From assembly GCA_050178795.1 (NCBI GenBank), contig JBFXFT010000001.1, forward strand, positions 62,001 to 126,000: a stretch of DNA of 64,000 nucleotides, given 5' to 3'. The position numbers were made by a program, and so were the translations under genes. Source of the stretch: STF1-184 sp050178795 (GTDB lineage Bacteria > Bacillota > Clostridia > Christensenellales > UBA1242). The notes beneath the pieces are model-generated. The model saw only the letters and a program-made list of their open reading frames with translations, had not been told where the DNA came from and did not search any database. Positions 25,876 to 33,334 of the stretch are shown piece after piece (within the stretch, counting starts at the first letter, position 1; each line of letters starts with the position of its first letter).

Positions 25876-27717
25876 TTAATTTTTTTTGTCGTCGTCTGAA
25901 CTTGTTTTATAGTCGCCCTCGTGCACTTCGTAGTCCTTAGCGTTTGCACCTTGTGCGCCGTCTTGTTTAGCGTTATTGCCAACATTTTCGTAAAGTTTGC
26001 TAAATACATCATTACTAATTGTTGTCAATTTTTCAAGTTCTTTCTTAATTGCTTCAAGATCTTCACCTGCGAACACCTTTTTAGCCTCTTCAATGGCCTT
26101 TTGTAGTCTCTCTTTTTCTGCTGAGCCCAACTTATCGCCATTGTCTCTTAGAGTCTTTTCAATGCTAAATACAAAGCCATCTGCTTGGTTTTTAGTATCT
26201 ACCAACTCTCTGCGCTTTTTGTCTTCTTCTGCGTGCGCTTCTGCTTCTTTAATTGCTTTATTTATGTCTTCGTCTTTCAAGTTAGTGCTTGCGGTAATCT
26301 TAATGCTTTGTTGTTTATTTGTACCTAAGTCTTTTGCACTTACTGAAACGATACCGTTTGCATCAATATCAAAAGTAACTTCAATTTGAGGTACGCCTCT
26401 TGGTGCAGGTGGAAGGTCTATTAGGCTAAATCTGCCTAGAGTCTTGTTGCCACTTGCAAACTCTCTTTCACCTTGTAAAACGTGAATGTCTACGCCTGGT
26501 TGATTGTCGCTTGCCGTACTAAATACTTGGCTCTTTTTAGTTGGGATTGTAGTATTTCTTTCAATTAATTTAGTGAATACTCCGCCCAAGGTTTCAATGC
26601 CAAGGCTAAGTGGTGTAACATCAAGTAGTAGTACATCTTTAACTTCTCCTGCTAATACGCCGCCTTGAATTGCAGCGCCAATTGCAACTGCTTCGTCTGG
26701 GTTGATGCCCTTGTAAGCCTCTTTGCCCATTTCTTTTTCTACTGCTGTTACAACCATTGGAATACGTGTAGAACCGCCTACCAAAATAACTTTGTCTATT
26801 TGACTTGGACTTAACTTAGCATCTTTTAATGCAAGTTTAATCTTTTCAATACTGCCCTTTATATAGTCCTCAATTAAAGACTCAAATTTTGCCCTTGTTA
26901 GGTCATACTCTAAGTGTTTTGGACCTGTTGCGTCTGCTGTTATAAATGGCAAGTTGATTGTAGTTTTAGCGACAGAAGAAAGTTCAATTTTTGCTTTTTC
27001 TGCTGCCTCTTTAAGCCTTTGCATAGCAAGTTTATCTTTGCTTAAATCTATGCCGTTGCTCTTTTTAAACTCGTCAACAAGTAGTTCAATAATTCTTTGG
27101 TCAAAGTCGTCTCCACCAAGTCTATTGTTACCGTTTGTTGCAAGAACTTCAAATACGCCGTCGCCAATTTCAAGTATGGATACATCAAATGTACCGCCAC
27201 CAAGGTCATAAACCATAATTTTTTGGCTCTTATTTTCGCCTTTATCTAGTCCGTAGGCTAGCGCTGCTGCCGTTGGCTCGTTAATTATACGCAAAACTTC
27301 AAGTCCTGCAATTTTACCTGCGTCCTTTGTTGCTTGTCTTTGGCTGTCTGTAAAGTATGCTGGCACTGTAATAACTGCTTGAGTTACTTTGCCGCCAAGA
27401 TAACTTTCAGCATCAGATTTTAGTTTGCCTAAAATCATAGCGCTTATTTCTTGTGGTGAATACTCTTTGCCGCCAAGGTGTGCTCTATAAGAGTTTCCCA
27501 TTTCCCTTTTAATGGATGAAATTGTATTGTCAGAGTTTGCAACTGCTTGACGCTTTGCAACTTGACCTACAAGTCTTTCTCCATCTTTATTTAATGCTAC
27601 TACAGAAGGGGTTGTACGATTGCCTTCTGTATTTGGTATGACTGTTGGCTTTCCTCCTTCCATTACAGCCACACATGAGTTTGTTGTTCCTAAGTCTATT
27701 CCTATTACTTTACTCAT
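25876..27717 (-). CDS. dnaK: Chaperone protein DnaK (Hsp70)
   Basis: 613 residues. Nucleotide-binding domain with IGIDLGTTNSCV, DLGGGTFDVSIL and VGGSTRIP; linker LLLDVTPLSLG; beta substrate-binding domain; helical lid; and a tail ending DDDKKN. Typical bacterial length. Central ATPase chaperone working with DnaJ and GrpE. Confidence 0.98.
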   Translation of the reverse strand: MSKVIGIDLGTTNSCVAVMEGGKPTVIPNTEGNRTTPSVVALNKDGERLVGQVAKRQAVANSDNTISSIKREMGNSYRAHLGGKEYSPQEISAMILGKLKSDAESYLGGKVTQAVITVPAYFTDSQRQATKDAGKIAGLEVLRIINEPTAAALAYGLDKGENKSQKIMVYDLGGGTFDVSILEIGDGVFEVLATNGNNRLGGDDFDQRIIELLVDEFKKSNGIDLSKDKLAMQRLKEAAEKAKIELSSVAKTTINLPFITADATGPKHLEYDLTRAKFESLIEDYIKGSIEKIKLALKDAKLSPSQIDKVILVGGSTRIPMVVTAVEKEMGKEAYKGINPDEAVAIGAAIQGGVLAGEVKDVLLLDVTPLSLGIETLGGVFTKLIERNTTIPTKKSQVFSTASDNQPGVDIHVLQGEREFASGNKTLGRFSLIDLPPAPRGVPQIEVTFDIDANGIVSVSAKDLGTNKQQSIKITASTNLKDEDINKAIKEAEAHAEEDKKRRELVDTKNQADGFVFSIEKTLRDNGDKLGSAEKERLQKAIEEAKKVFAGEDLEAIKKELEKLTTISNDVFSKLYENVGNNAKQDGAQGANAKDYEVHEGDYKTSSDDDKKN

Positions 27718-27787
27718 ATTGTTTTTCTCCTTTGTATTTTTAAAAAATTTTATCTTTTGTATACATAAACACGTTTTAAGTGTGTGT

Positions 27788-28345
27788 TTAGCCGTTTATT
27801 TTGACTACCGAATGTCTTATAACCTTATCGTTTAGTCTGTAACCTTCTTGCAAAACTTCTAAAATTAGTCCGCTCTCTTTAGTCTTGTCTTCTCCCATCA
27901 TTATTACGTTGTGTAAATTTGGGTCAAACTGCTTACCTAAAGCGTCAATCTGCTCCACGCCAATGTTTTTAAGCGCCGTAAGCAATTGCTCTTTTACTAG
28001 TTGAAAGCCTACTAATTCTTCCTTTTTAACTTGCTTTTCAGCGACATTTAAACTGTCTAAAACTGGAAGTAGTTTCTCTACCACAAACACTATGCCTTCT
28101 GCTTTTGCTTGGATTGCTAAAAGTTCGTTGCGCTTTCTGTAATTGTCAAATTCGGCTTGTGTGCGTTGTAATAAATTTAAGTACTCGTTTGCCTTTTCTT
28201 TCTCTTTTTCGCAATCACAGGTTCTGTGGGTCGCGTGAGTTTTATGCTCCTCTCCACAGTTTTCACAGTGCTCGTGGTGATGCTCTTTTTCACCCGTCTT
28301 TTTTTGTATGTGTTCTTTTAAATCTTCTTTGTTTGTATTACTCAT
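27788..28345 (-). CDS. grpE: Nucleotide exchange factor GrpE
   Basis: 185 residues. The core from about residue 52 matches GrpE: a long helix (EYLNLLQRTQAEFDNYRKR) and a C-terminal beta domain (VGFQLVKEQLLTALKN, QFDPNLHNVIM, GYRLNDKVIR). It releases ADP from DnaK. The N-terminus is unusual: between about residues 21 and 45 it has six or more His and four Cys, including HHHEHCENCGEEH and CDCE, arranged like a metal-binding tail. GrpE tails are normally acidic and unstructured without Cys/His. Confidence 0.94.
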   Translation of the reverse strand: MSNTNKEDLKEHIQKKTGEKEHHHEHCENCGEEHKTHATHRTCDCEKEKEKANEYLNLLQRTQAEFDNYRKRNELLAIQAKAEGIVFVVEKLLPVLDSLNVAEKQVKKEELVGFQLVKEQLLTALKNIGVEQIDALGKQFDPNLHNVIMMGEDKTKESGLILEVLQEGYRLNDKVIRHSVVKING

Positions 28346-28354
28346 AAGTCCTCC

Positions 28355-29422
28355 TTATTCGTCATCTTTTTTATTTAAGTTCATCGGTAATTGTTTTATT
28401 ACGGTTAGTTCGCTAACCAAATATTTTAAAACCGCTGCGACTTTTGAATAGTTCATCCTTTGTGGTCCAATTATTCCTATGCTTGCCACGTTATTGCCGT
28501 TTACAGTATAGTTTGCAGTAATTACTCCACAACTTGATAAGTCCTCGTGCTCGTTTTCTGTACCTATTGAGAAACTTATGTCTGAATAGTTGTCTTTATG
28601 TTTAAATATGTTTTTTAACTCGTTTTCATCTTCTAGAACGTGGAGAACTTTTTTTGCAGAATCTATATCGGCGTATTCAGGGTTATTAAGCAGTTTAATA
28701 CTGCCCTCGCTCGCTAGTCTTGCGTTGTTCCTGCTAGATAAATCAATTAAACAATTAGTTAAAATGTTAAATATGTTCTTGTAGTCAGATAAATCTTCCC
28801 TCATTTCCCTTTTATAGGTGTTTATGTTTAAAATCATATCTGCGATGGTGCGACCTTTAAAATGAGAAGTTAAGAAGTTACTTGCGTCCCTGCATACATC
28901 TTCATTTATGTTTTCTGTAACATCAATAGTATTATTAATTATGCCTGTGCTCGTAGTTATTAAAACAACTGCTCGGCTACCTATTACAGGTATTATTTTT
29001 ACACTTTGCACGGTCAATTTGTCAAAACCGTTTAAAACAACAACCGCTGGATAATTAGTCGCCTTGCTTATTGTCTTTGCAATATTTGTTACAATGTCTT
29101 CCAAACTGTTTGTTCTTTCTGCAAACATTTGCTTTACAATTTCTAGGCTTTTTGAGTCAAATTCTGCCTCGTTCATAAGTTCATCTACAAATAACCTATA
29201 TGCTTTTGTAGTTGGCACTCTTCCACCAGAAGTGTGTAGTTGCTTTAAATAGCCCATTGCTTCAAGTGCGTTAAGTTCGTTTCTTAGAGTTGCAGTGCTT
29301 ATGTCTGCTAAATACTTGTCGTGCACCGCTCCACTCGTTATTGGCTCGGCAGTTTCAATGTAATCTTCAATGGTATTTCGCAAAATTTTTAACTTTCTTT
29401 CGCTTAATATCTCTCTTTCCAA
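28355..29422 (-). CDS. hrcA: Heat-shock repressor HrcA
   Basis: 355 residues. N-terminal winged helix (ERKLKILRNTIEDYI, TISTATLRNEL-like ISTATLRNELNALE), then the dimerisation/GAF-like domain typical of HrcA. Represses the operon by binding CIRCE, and needs GroE to fold. The start is a TTG at 29422 after an AGGGGGA site. The CIRCE operator lies 33 bp upstream, so it controls its own operon. Confidence 0.95.
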   Translation of the reverse strand: MEREILSERKLKILRNTIEDYIETAEPITSGAVHDKYLADISTATLRNELNALEAMGYLKQLHTSGGRVPTTKAYRLFVDELMNEAEFDSKSLEIVKQMFAERTNSLEDIVTNIAKTISKATNYPAVVVLNGFDKLTVQSVKIIPVIGSRAVVLITTSTGIINNTIDVTENINEDVCRDASNFLTSHFKGRTIADMILNINTYKREMREDLSDYKNIFNILTNCLIDLSSRNNARLASEGSIKLLNNPEYADIDSAKKVLHVLEDENELKNIFKHKDNYSDISFSIGTENEHEDLSSCGVITANYTVNGNNVASIGIIGPQRMNYSKVAAVLKYLVSELTVIKQLPMNLNKKDDE

Positions 29423-29454
29423 AGTGTCCCCCTATCATAAATTTTAGTAGAGTG

Positions 29455-29481
29455 TTAGCACTCGTTATTTATGATTGCTAA
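29455..29481 (-). promoter_or_regulatory. CIRCE operator
   Basis: TTAGCACTC-N9-GATTGCTAA matches the CIRCE consensus (TTAGCACTC-N9-GAGTGCTAA) with one mismatch. It starts directly after the -10 of the hrcA promoter, so HrcA bound here would block transcription start. Confidence 0.92.
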
Positions 29482-29484
29482 ATT

Positions 29485-29512
29485 ATTATAACACCAATAA
29501 AATATTTGTCAA
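29485..29512 (-). promoter_or_regulatory. Sigma-A promoter of hrcA operon
   Basis: Minus strand TTGACA (29512-29507), 16-base spacer, TATAAT (29490-29485) with an extended TGT. Both hexamers are perfect consensus; CIRCE covers the expected start site. Confidence 0.85.
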
Positions 29513-29573
29513 ACAATTTCTGACAAATTTTTTAAATTATTTTTGGGTTAAAATTTACAAGTTTTTACCTATT

Positions 29574-29600
29574 AAAAAAAGAGGCTTTAACCTCTTTTTA
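29574..29600 (-). terminator. Terminator of hemW
   Basis: AAAAAGAGG-CTTTAA-CCTCTTTTT, T-run on the minus strand just after the hemW stop. Confidence 0.85.
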
Positions 29601-29602
29601 TA

Positions 29603-30742
29603 TTATGATGTTAACTCTAAAACTATTTTATTTAAAACTTGCATACCTTTTTCGGTCAAATACATAAAAGTACCATTAAAGCGTATAAAACCTTTTATTA
29701 AAAACTCTTCTACTGCCTTTTGTTTTAATTTTATTAAGTTCTCATTAAATAATTTACTGTACTCAGTTAAATCAATACCTATAGTTTTTCTAAGTCCTAA
29801 CATTATAAACTCTTCTTTTTGCTCTTCTATTGTTAGTTCTATTAATTCTTCATATTCTAACTTTTTATTTTCTATATTTTTTAAATATGTATCTAAAACT
29901 TCTGTGTTATTAAAGCGAGTGTTGCCAATTTTGCTGTGAGCGGCTAATCCTATTCCCAAATAGTCGTCTAAATCCCAATATTTTAAGTTGTGTTTGCACT
30001 CATAGCCTTCTTTTGCGTAATTGCTTACTTCATACCTTTTGAAGACGGCTTTTTTAAGTGCTTTAAGTACATAGTTTTGCATTTTTAGGTTAAGTTTTTC
30101 GCTTATTTCTTTGTACTCGTGAGACTTAACTTTGTTATATAGCGGTGTACCCTCCTCCAAAATTAGGTCGTATACAGATATGTGGGTAACCTTTTGTTTA
30201 ATAAGCAGTCTTATAGATGCCTTTAAATCTCTCAAACTTTGTGTTGGTAGTCCTAGCATTAAATCGGCGTTTATGTTTTCAAACTTCGTCTCTTTTACTA
30301 ACGCTAGTGCATTTAAAAACTCTTCCTTAGTGTGTGGACGATTAAGCAGTTTTAAAAGCCTATCACTTGCACTTTGAAAACCTATGCTTATTCTATTGAT
30401 TCCTGCCATTTTGTATTCTTGCAGTTTTTCCTTTGTTATGCTGTCTGGGTTGCATTCAATGGTTATTTCGGCCTTACTTGCCACATCAAAGTTTTGTTTT
30501 ACGGCGCTCATAATTTTTAGTATTGACCCAACTGGCAAAAAACTTGGCGTACCACCACCTAAAAATATGGTATCTACCTTTTTGTTTTTGTAAGTTTTTG
30601 AAGTGAGTAAAATTTCAGATACTAACGCGTCAATATAGTTTTCCATAACTTCTTTTCCAGCAGGAAAAGAAATAAAGGAACAATAAGCACATTTGCTTTT
30701 GCAAAACGGTATGTGAATGTATAGTGCTAAATTATTTTTCAT
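29603..30742 (-). CDS. hemW: HemW-like radical SAM heme chaperone
   Basis: 379 residues. Radical-SAM motif C14-x3-C18-x2-C21 (CKSKCAYC, followed by SF), GGGTPS, ECNPDSIT and the HemW-type CKHNLKYW motif. HemW is thought to bind heme and transfer it to haem proteins; it is not the coproporphyrinogen oxidase it was first called. Usually sits between lepA and hrcA, as here, but separated from lepA by an inserted plus-strand block. Confidence 0.92.
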   Translation of the reverse strand: MKNNLALYIHIPFCKSKCAYCSFISFPAGKEVMENYIDALVSEILLTSKTYKNKKVDTIFLGGGTPSFLPVGSILKIMSAVKQNFDVASKAEITIECNPDSITKEKLQEYKMAGINRISIGFQSASDRLLKLLNRPHTKEEFLNALALVKETKFENINADLMLGLPTQSLRDLKASIRLLIKQKVTHISVYDLILEEGTPLYNKVKSHEYKEISEKLNLKMQNYVLKALKKAVFKRYEVSNYAKEGYECKHNLKYWDLDDYLGIGLAAHSKIGNTRFNNTEVLDTYLKNIENKKLEYEELIELTIEEQKEEFIMLGLRKTIGIDLTEYSKLFNENLIKLKQKAVEEFLIKGFIRFNGTFMYLTEKGMQVLNKIVLELTS

Positions 30743-30776
30743 AACAAATTAAAAAACCTTTTTTATTTAAGTATTA

Positions 30777-30805
30777 TTTATGGTATATTAATTGTAACAT
30801 ATAAT
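30777..30805 (+). promoter_or_regulatory. Possible promoter of the glycosyltransferase
   Basis: TTTATG, 17-base spacer, TATAAT (30800-30805). The -35 is weak, so low confidence. An SD (AGAGG) lies before the start at 30831. Confidence 0.35.
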
Positions 30806-30830
30806 AAAGAATTTTAGAGGACTTTTTTTA

Positions 30831-31793
30831 ATGAATTTTGCTTATGTTACCTTTTTAATAAAAAATGATAGTTATGTGCCAGGTGCACTTGCCTTTGCCT
30901 ACGCCTTAAAAAAGCAAAACACCAAATATGACCTACTTTGTTTTGTAAGTAAAGACATAAGCGAAGACGCTGTAAAAAGCCTTAAAGTTTTATATGACAA
31001 GGTAGTTTTTACCGAGCAAATAGAGGTGGAAAACAAGCGCAAATACTCTAGGCAAGATGTAAAACTTTTGTTTAACCGCTTTAATGCCCTACTTTTAGAA
31101 GATGATACGGTTGCAGGCAAAAAATATGACAAAATAATAATTGCCGACTGCGATGTTCTACCAATTAAAATGTGGGACACGTTGTTTGAAATTACTGCCC
31201 CAGCAGGAATAATAAATGAAAGCAAACTTCACACAATGGAATATGATGAAAACGGCAGATACATAATACCAAAAAATTATGAAAAAACAACCGAGTGGAA
31301 ATGGCACGAAATTTATAAAGACTACCCTCACGGAACGCTTTTACCAAAAGAAATTACAGATAGAGTAAATACAGATAACGAAAATATGGGCGTAAATTCT
31401 GGGCTTTACCTGCTTACGCCAAGTGTAGAACTATACAAAAGTATTTTAGACGACCTGCAAAATGAAACAGAAAAGAAAAAAATACACAACTATAATTGGC
31501 CAGAAATGCAGTACCTAACTCAAAAACTAAGTGGCTCGTGGCACAATATTGACATAAAATACAATAGCATAAGCGGTTACCCCACTTTGGAACACATTTA
31601 CGGAATACACTTTGTGGGGCTAAAACCTTGGAGTTTTAACAACAAGAGTTTAAAAACATTTTCGCGCTACCCAGATTTTAAATTGTGGCACAAAACATAT
31701 AACGAAATGTTAAATGACTACCCACAACTTTTGACAAACTATAAATTAAAAAATTTAGAGAGCAAAATTTTCAAATTGCAACAAAACAATTAA
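30831..31793 (+). CDS. GT8-like glycosyltransferase (glycogenin-like)
   Basis: 320 residues. GT-A fold of family 8: AYVTFLIKNDSYVPGALAFAYAL at the N-terminus, the metal-binding DxD at D106-C-D108 (IIADCDVLP), and a conserved GVNSGLYLL segment (the acceptor-side loop). A GIHFVGLKPW segment near the C-terminus is the second family mark. It transfers a sugar from a nucleotide sugar, probably UDP-linked, to an unknown acceptor. Transcribed on the plus strand inside a minus-strand housekeeping region. Confidence 0.85.
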   Translation: MNFAYVTFLIKNDSYVPGALAFAYALKKQNTKYDLLCFVSKDISEDAVKSLKVLYDKVVFTEQIEVENKRKYSRQDVKLLFNRFNALLLEDDTVAGKKYDKIIIADCDVLPIKMWDTLFEITAPAGIINESKLHTMEYDENGRYIIPKNYEKTTEWKWHEIYKDYPHGTLLPKEITDRVNTDNENMGVNSGLYLLTPSVELYKSILDDLQNETEKKKIHNYNWPEMQYLTQKLSGSWHNIDIKYNSISGYPTLEHIYGIHFVGLKPWSFNNKSLKTFSRYPDFKLWHKTYNEMLNDYPQLLTNYKLKNLESKIFKLQQNN

Positions 31794-31820
31794 AGGTCAT
31801 AACTTACATTATGACTTTTT
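31792..31820 (+). terminator. Terminator of the glycosyltransferase
   Basis: AAAGGTCATAA-CTTACA-TTATGACTTTTT; stem with one G-T pair, then a T-run. Confidence 0.75.
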
Positions 31821-31893
31821 ATTTTACATTTATAAAAAAGAGGACTACAATTAAAATATATGTGCTTAATAAAAAGTTTTATTGAGGAAAATT

Positions 31894-32985
31894 ATGGAAA
31901 AAGTTAAAAAATATTTGGTAACTGGGGCAACTGGGCATATCGGAGTTGCACTTTTGCACGAATTAAAGGCACAAAACAAGTTTGTTCGTGTCATGGTTGT
32001 ACCCGGCGAAAATTATGCTTACATAAAGGGTTTATATGATGAATTGGTATTCGCCGATGTGACAAGCAAATCAAGTTTGTTTATGGCGTTTAAAGACATT
32101 GACAGCGTCTTTCACTTGGCTGGAATAATTACAATAGGTGCAGAGGATAAAAAACTATTAAAATCTGTCAATATTGAGGGCACAAAAAATGTGCTTGAAG
32201 CGGCAAAAAACGCAAAAGTAAAAAGGCTAGTATACACTTCTAGCGTGCACGCCATTAATGTATTAAAAAAGGGTGCAAAAATGACTGAGCAAAAGAGTTA
32301 TAGCCCTAAAAAATTGACTGGTGAATATGCAAAAAGCAAAGCAACAGCCACACAACTAGTCATGGACGCCAATGGCGAATACCTTGAAACCATTGTAACC
32401 TTCCCTAGTGGCGTAATTGGACCTTATGCCTATAAACGCAGTAACATAGGTCAATTAATAATGGATTACAAAAACAAAAAAATACCTATGTTCTTTAAAG
32501 GTGCTTATAATTATGTTGATGTTAGAGATGTCGCACACGGACTAGCGCGTGCCGAAGAAGTGGGACGAGCAGGAGAAGGCTATATTTTGAGCGGTCACGC
32601 TATGGGTGTTGAAGATATGTTAAAAATCTTGGAAACTGAGACTGGAATTAAGCGTCCAAAATCTAAGATTCCTGTAAAATTATTGCAAATAGTTATGCCA
32701 CTTGCAGAACTATATTACAAGGTGCGCAATTTAAAACCAGTATTTACAAGATATTCACTATACACCCTAAATGTTAACTGTGATTTTTCATCTGAAAAGG
32801 CACAAAAAGAACTTGGCTTTAACCCTCGCCCACTTGAAGAAAGTTTTAAAGACGAAATTAAATTTATGCTAGGCGAAAAACCAAAAAATAAAGAGGAATT
32901 TGAACCAACCTCTAAAACTACTATTAATGCCGCAAAACCACACAAAAGTGCTATAAATGAAAATACCCATACTAACGAAAAATAG
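31894..32985 (+). CDS. NAD-dependent epimerase/reductase (extended SDR)
   Basis: 363 residues from the ATG at 31894, eight bases after TTGAGG; a TTG four codons earlier lies within that site. Rossmann motif TGATGHIG (10-17), HLAG, the catalytic Ser in VYTSSVHA and Y145-x3-K149 (EYAKSK). The sequence resembles the dihydroflavonol-4-reductase/cholesterol dehydrogenase-like part of the extended SDR family, so the substrate cannot be read. The last ~40 residues are Lys/Thr/Asn-rich and disordered. Downstream of the GT8 gene and on the same strand, so a role with it in sugar metabolism is possible. Confidence 0.8.
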   Translation: MEKVKKYLVTGATGHIGVALLHELKAQNKFVRVMVVPGENYAYIKGLYDELVFADVTSKSSLFMAFKDIDSVFHLAGIITIGAEDKKLLKSVNIEGTKNVLEAAKNAKVKRLVYTSSVHAINVLKKGAKMTEQKSYSPKKLTGEYAKSKATATQLVMDANGEYLETIVTFPSGVIGPYAYKRSNIGQLIMDYKNKKIPMFFKGAYNYVDVRDVAHGLARAEEVGRAGEGYILSGHAMGVEDMLKILETETGIKRPKSKIPVKLLQIVMPLAELYYKVRNLKPVFTRYSLYTLNVNCDFSSEKAQKELGFNPRPLEESFKDEIKFMLGEKPKNKEEFEPTSKTTINAAKPHKSAINENTHTNEK

Positions 32986-33002
32986 GGTAAAATAACAACA
33001 TT

Positions 33003-33038
33003 AAAAAAGAATGGCTAAATTTATGCCATTCTTTTTTT
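33003..33038. terminator. Bidirectional terminator
   Basis: AAAAAAGAATGGC ... GCCATTCTTTTTT, 13-pair stem with T-runs both ways. It serves the SDR gene on plus and the small 30-codon gene on minus. Confidence 0.85.
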
Positions 33039-33053
33039 ACTAGCTTTCAACAT

Positions 33054-33146
33054 CTACTTTTTTACTGGTTTTTTTGGTGCTGGTTTAGCTTCAACCTTTG
33101 GTGCAGGTTTAGGTGCTGGAGCTGCTTTTTTTACTTCTTTTACCAT
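33054..33146 (-). CDS. Short Lys/Pro/Ala-rich peptide (30 aa)
   Basis: Too short for usual ORF searches. ATG at 33146, perfect GGAGGT eight bases upstream, 30 codons to a TAG at 33054. The peptide starts MVKEVKKAAP and has PAPKPAPK / KPAPKK repeats; it is strongly basic with no acidic run, no signal peptide and no membrane span. It sits between its own sigma-A-type promoter and a strong terminator, which argues for a real transcription unit. No family recognised; nucleic acid- or ribosome-binding is only a guess from the charge. Confidence 0.6.
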   Translation of the reverse strand: MVKEVKKAAPAPKPAPKVEAKPAPKKPVKK

Positions 33147-33179
33147 TTTATTTTACCTCCATATTTGGATGATATCAAT

Positions 33180-33208
33180 ATTATATTCCTGCCAATTTTT
33201 AAAGTAAA
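33180..33208 (-). promoter_or_regulatory. Promoter of the small peptide gene
   Basis: Minus strand TTTACT (33208-33203), 17-base spacer, TATAAT (33185-33180), about 35 bases upstream of the start. Confidence 0.55.
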
Positions 33209-33300
33209 ATAAAATAATATATATTTCTATAACATTTTCTTTCTTTGTGCAAATTGACGATAAAATGTATCATAACATAAATTATAAACTCAACAAAAAA

Positions 33301-33327
33301 ACGGTAAGATTTACAAAATATTACCGT
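33301..33327 (-). terminator. Terminator of lepA
   Basis: ACGGTAA ... TTACCGT with a 13-base loop; the minus strand continues in T-run (33292-33300). Confidence 0.75.
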
Positions 33328-33334
33328 TTTGTTT

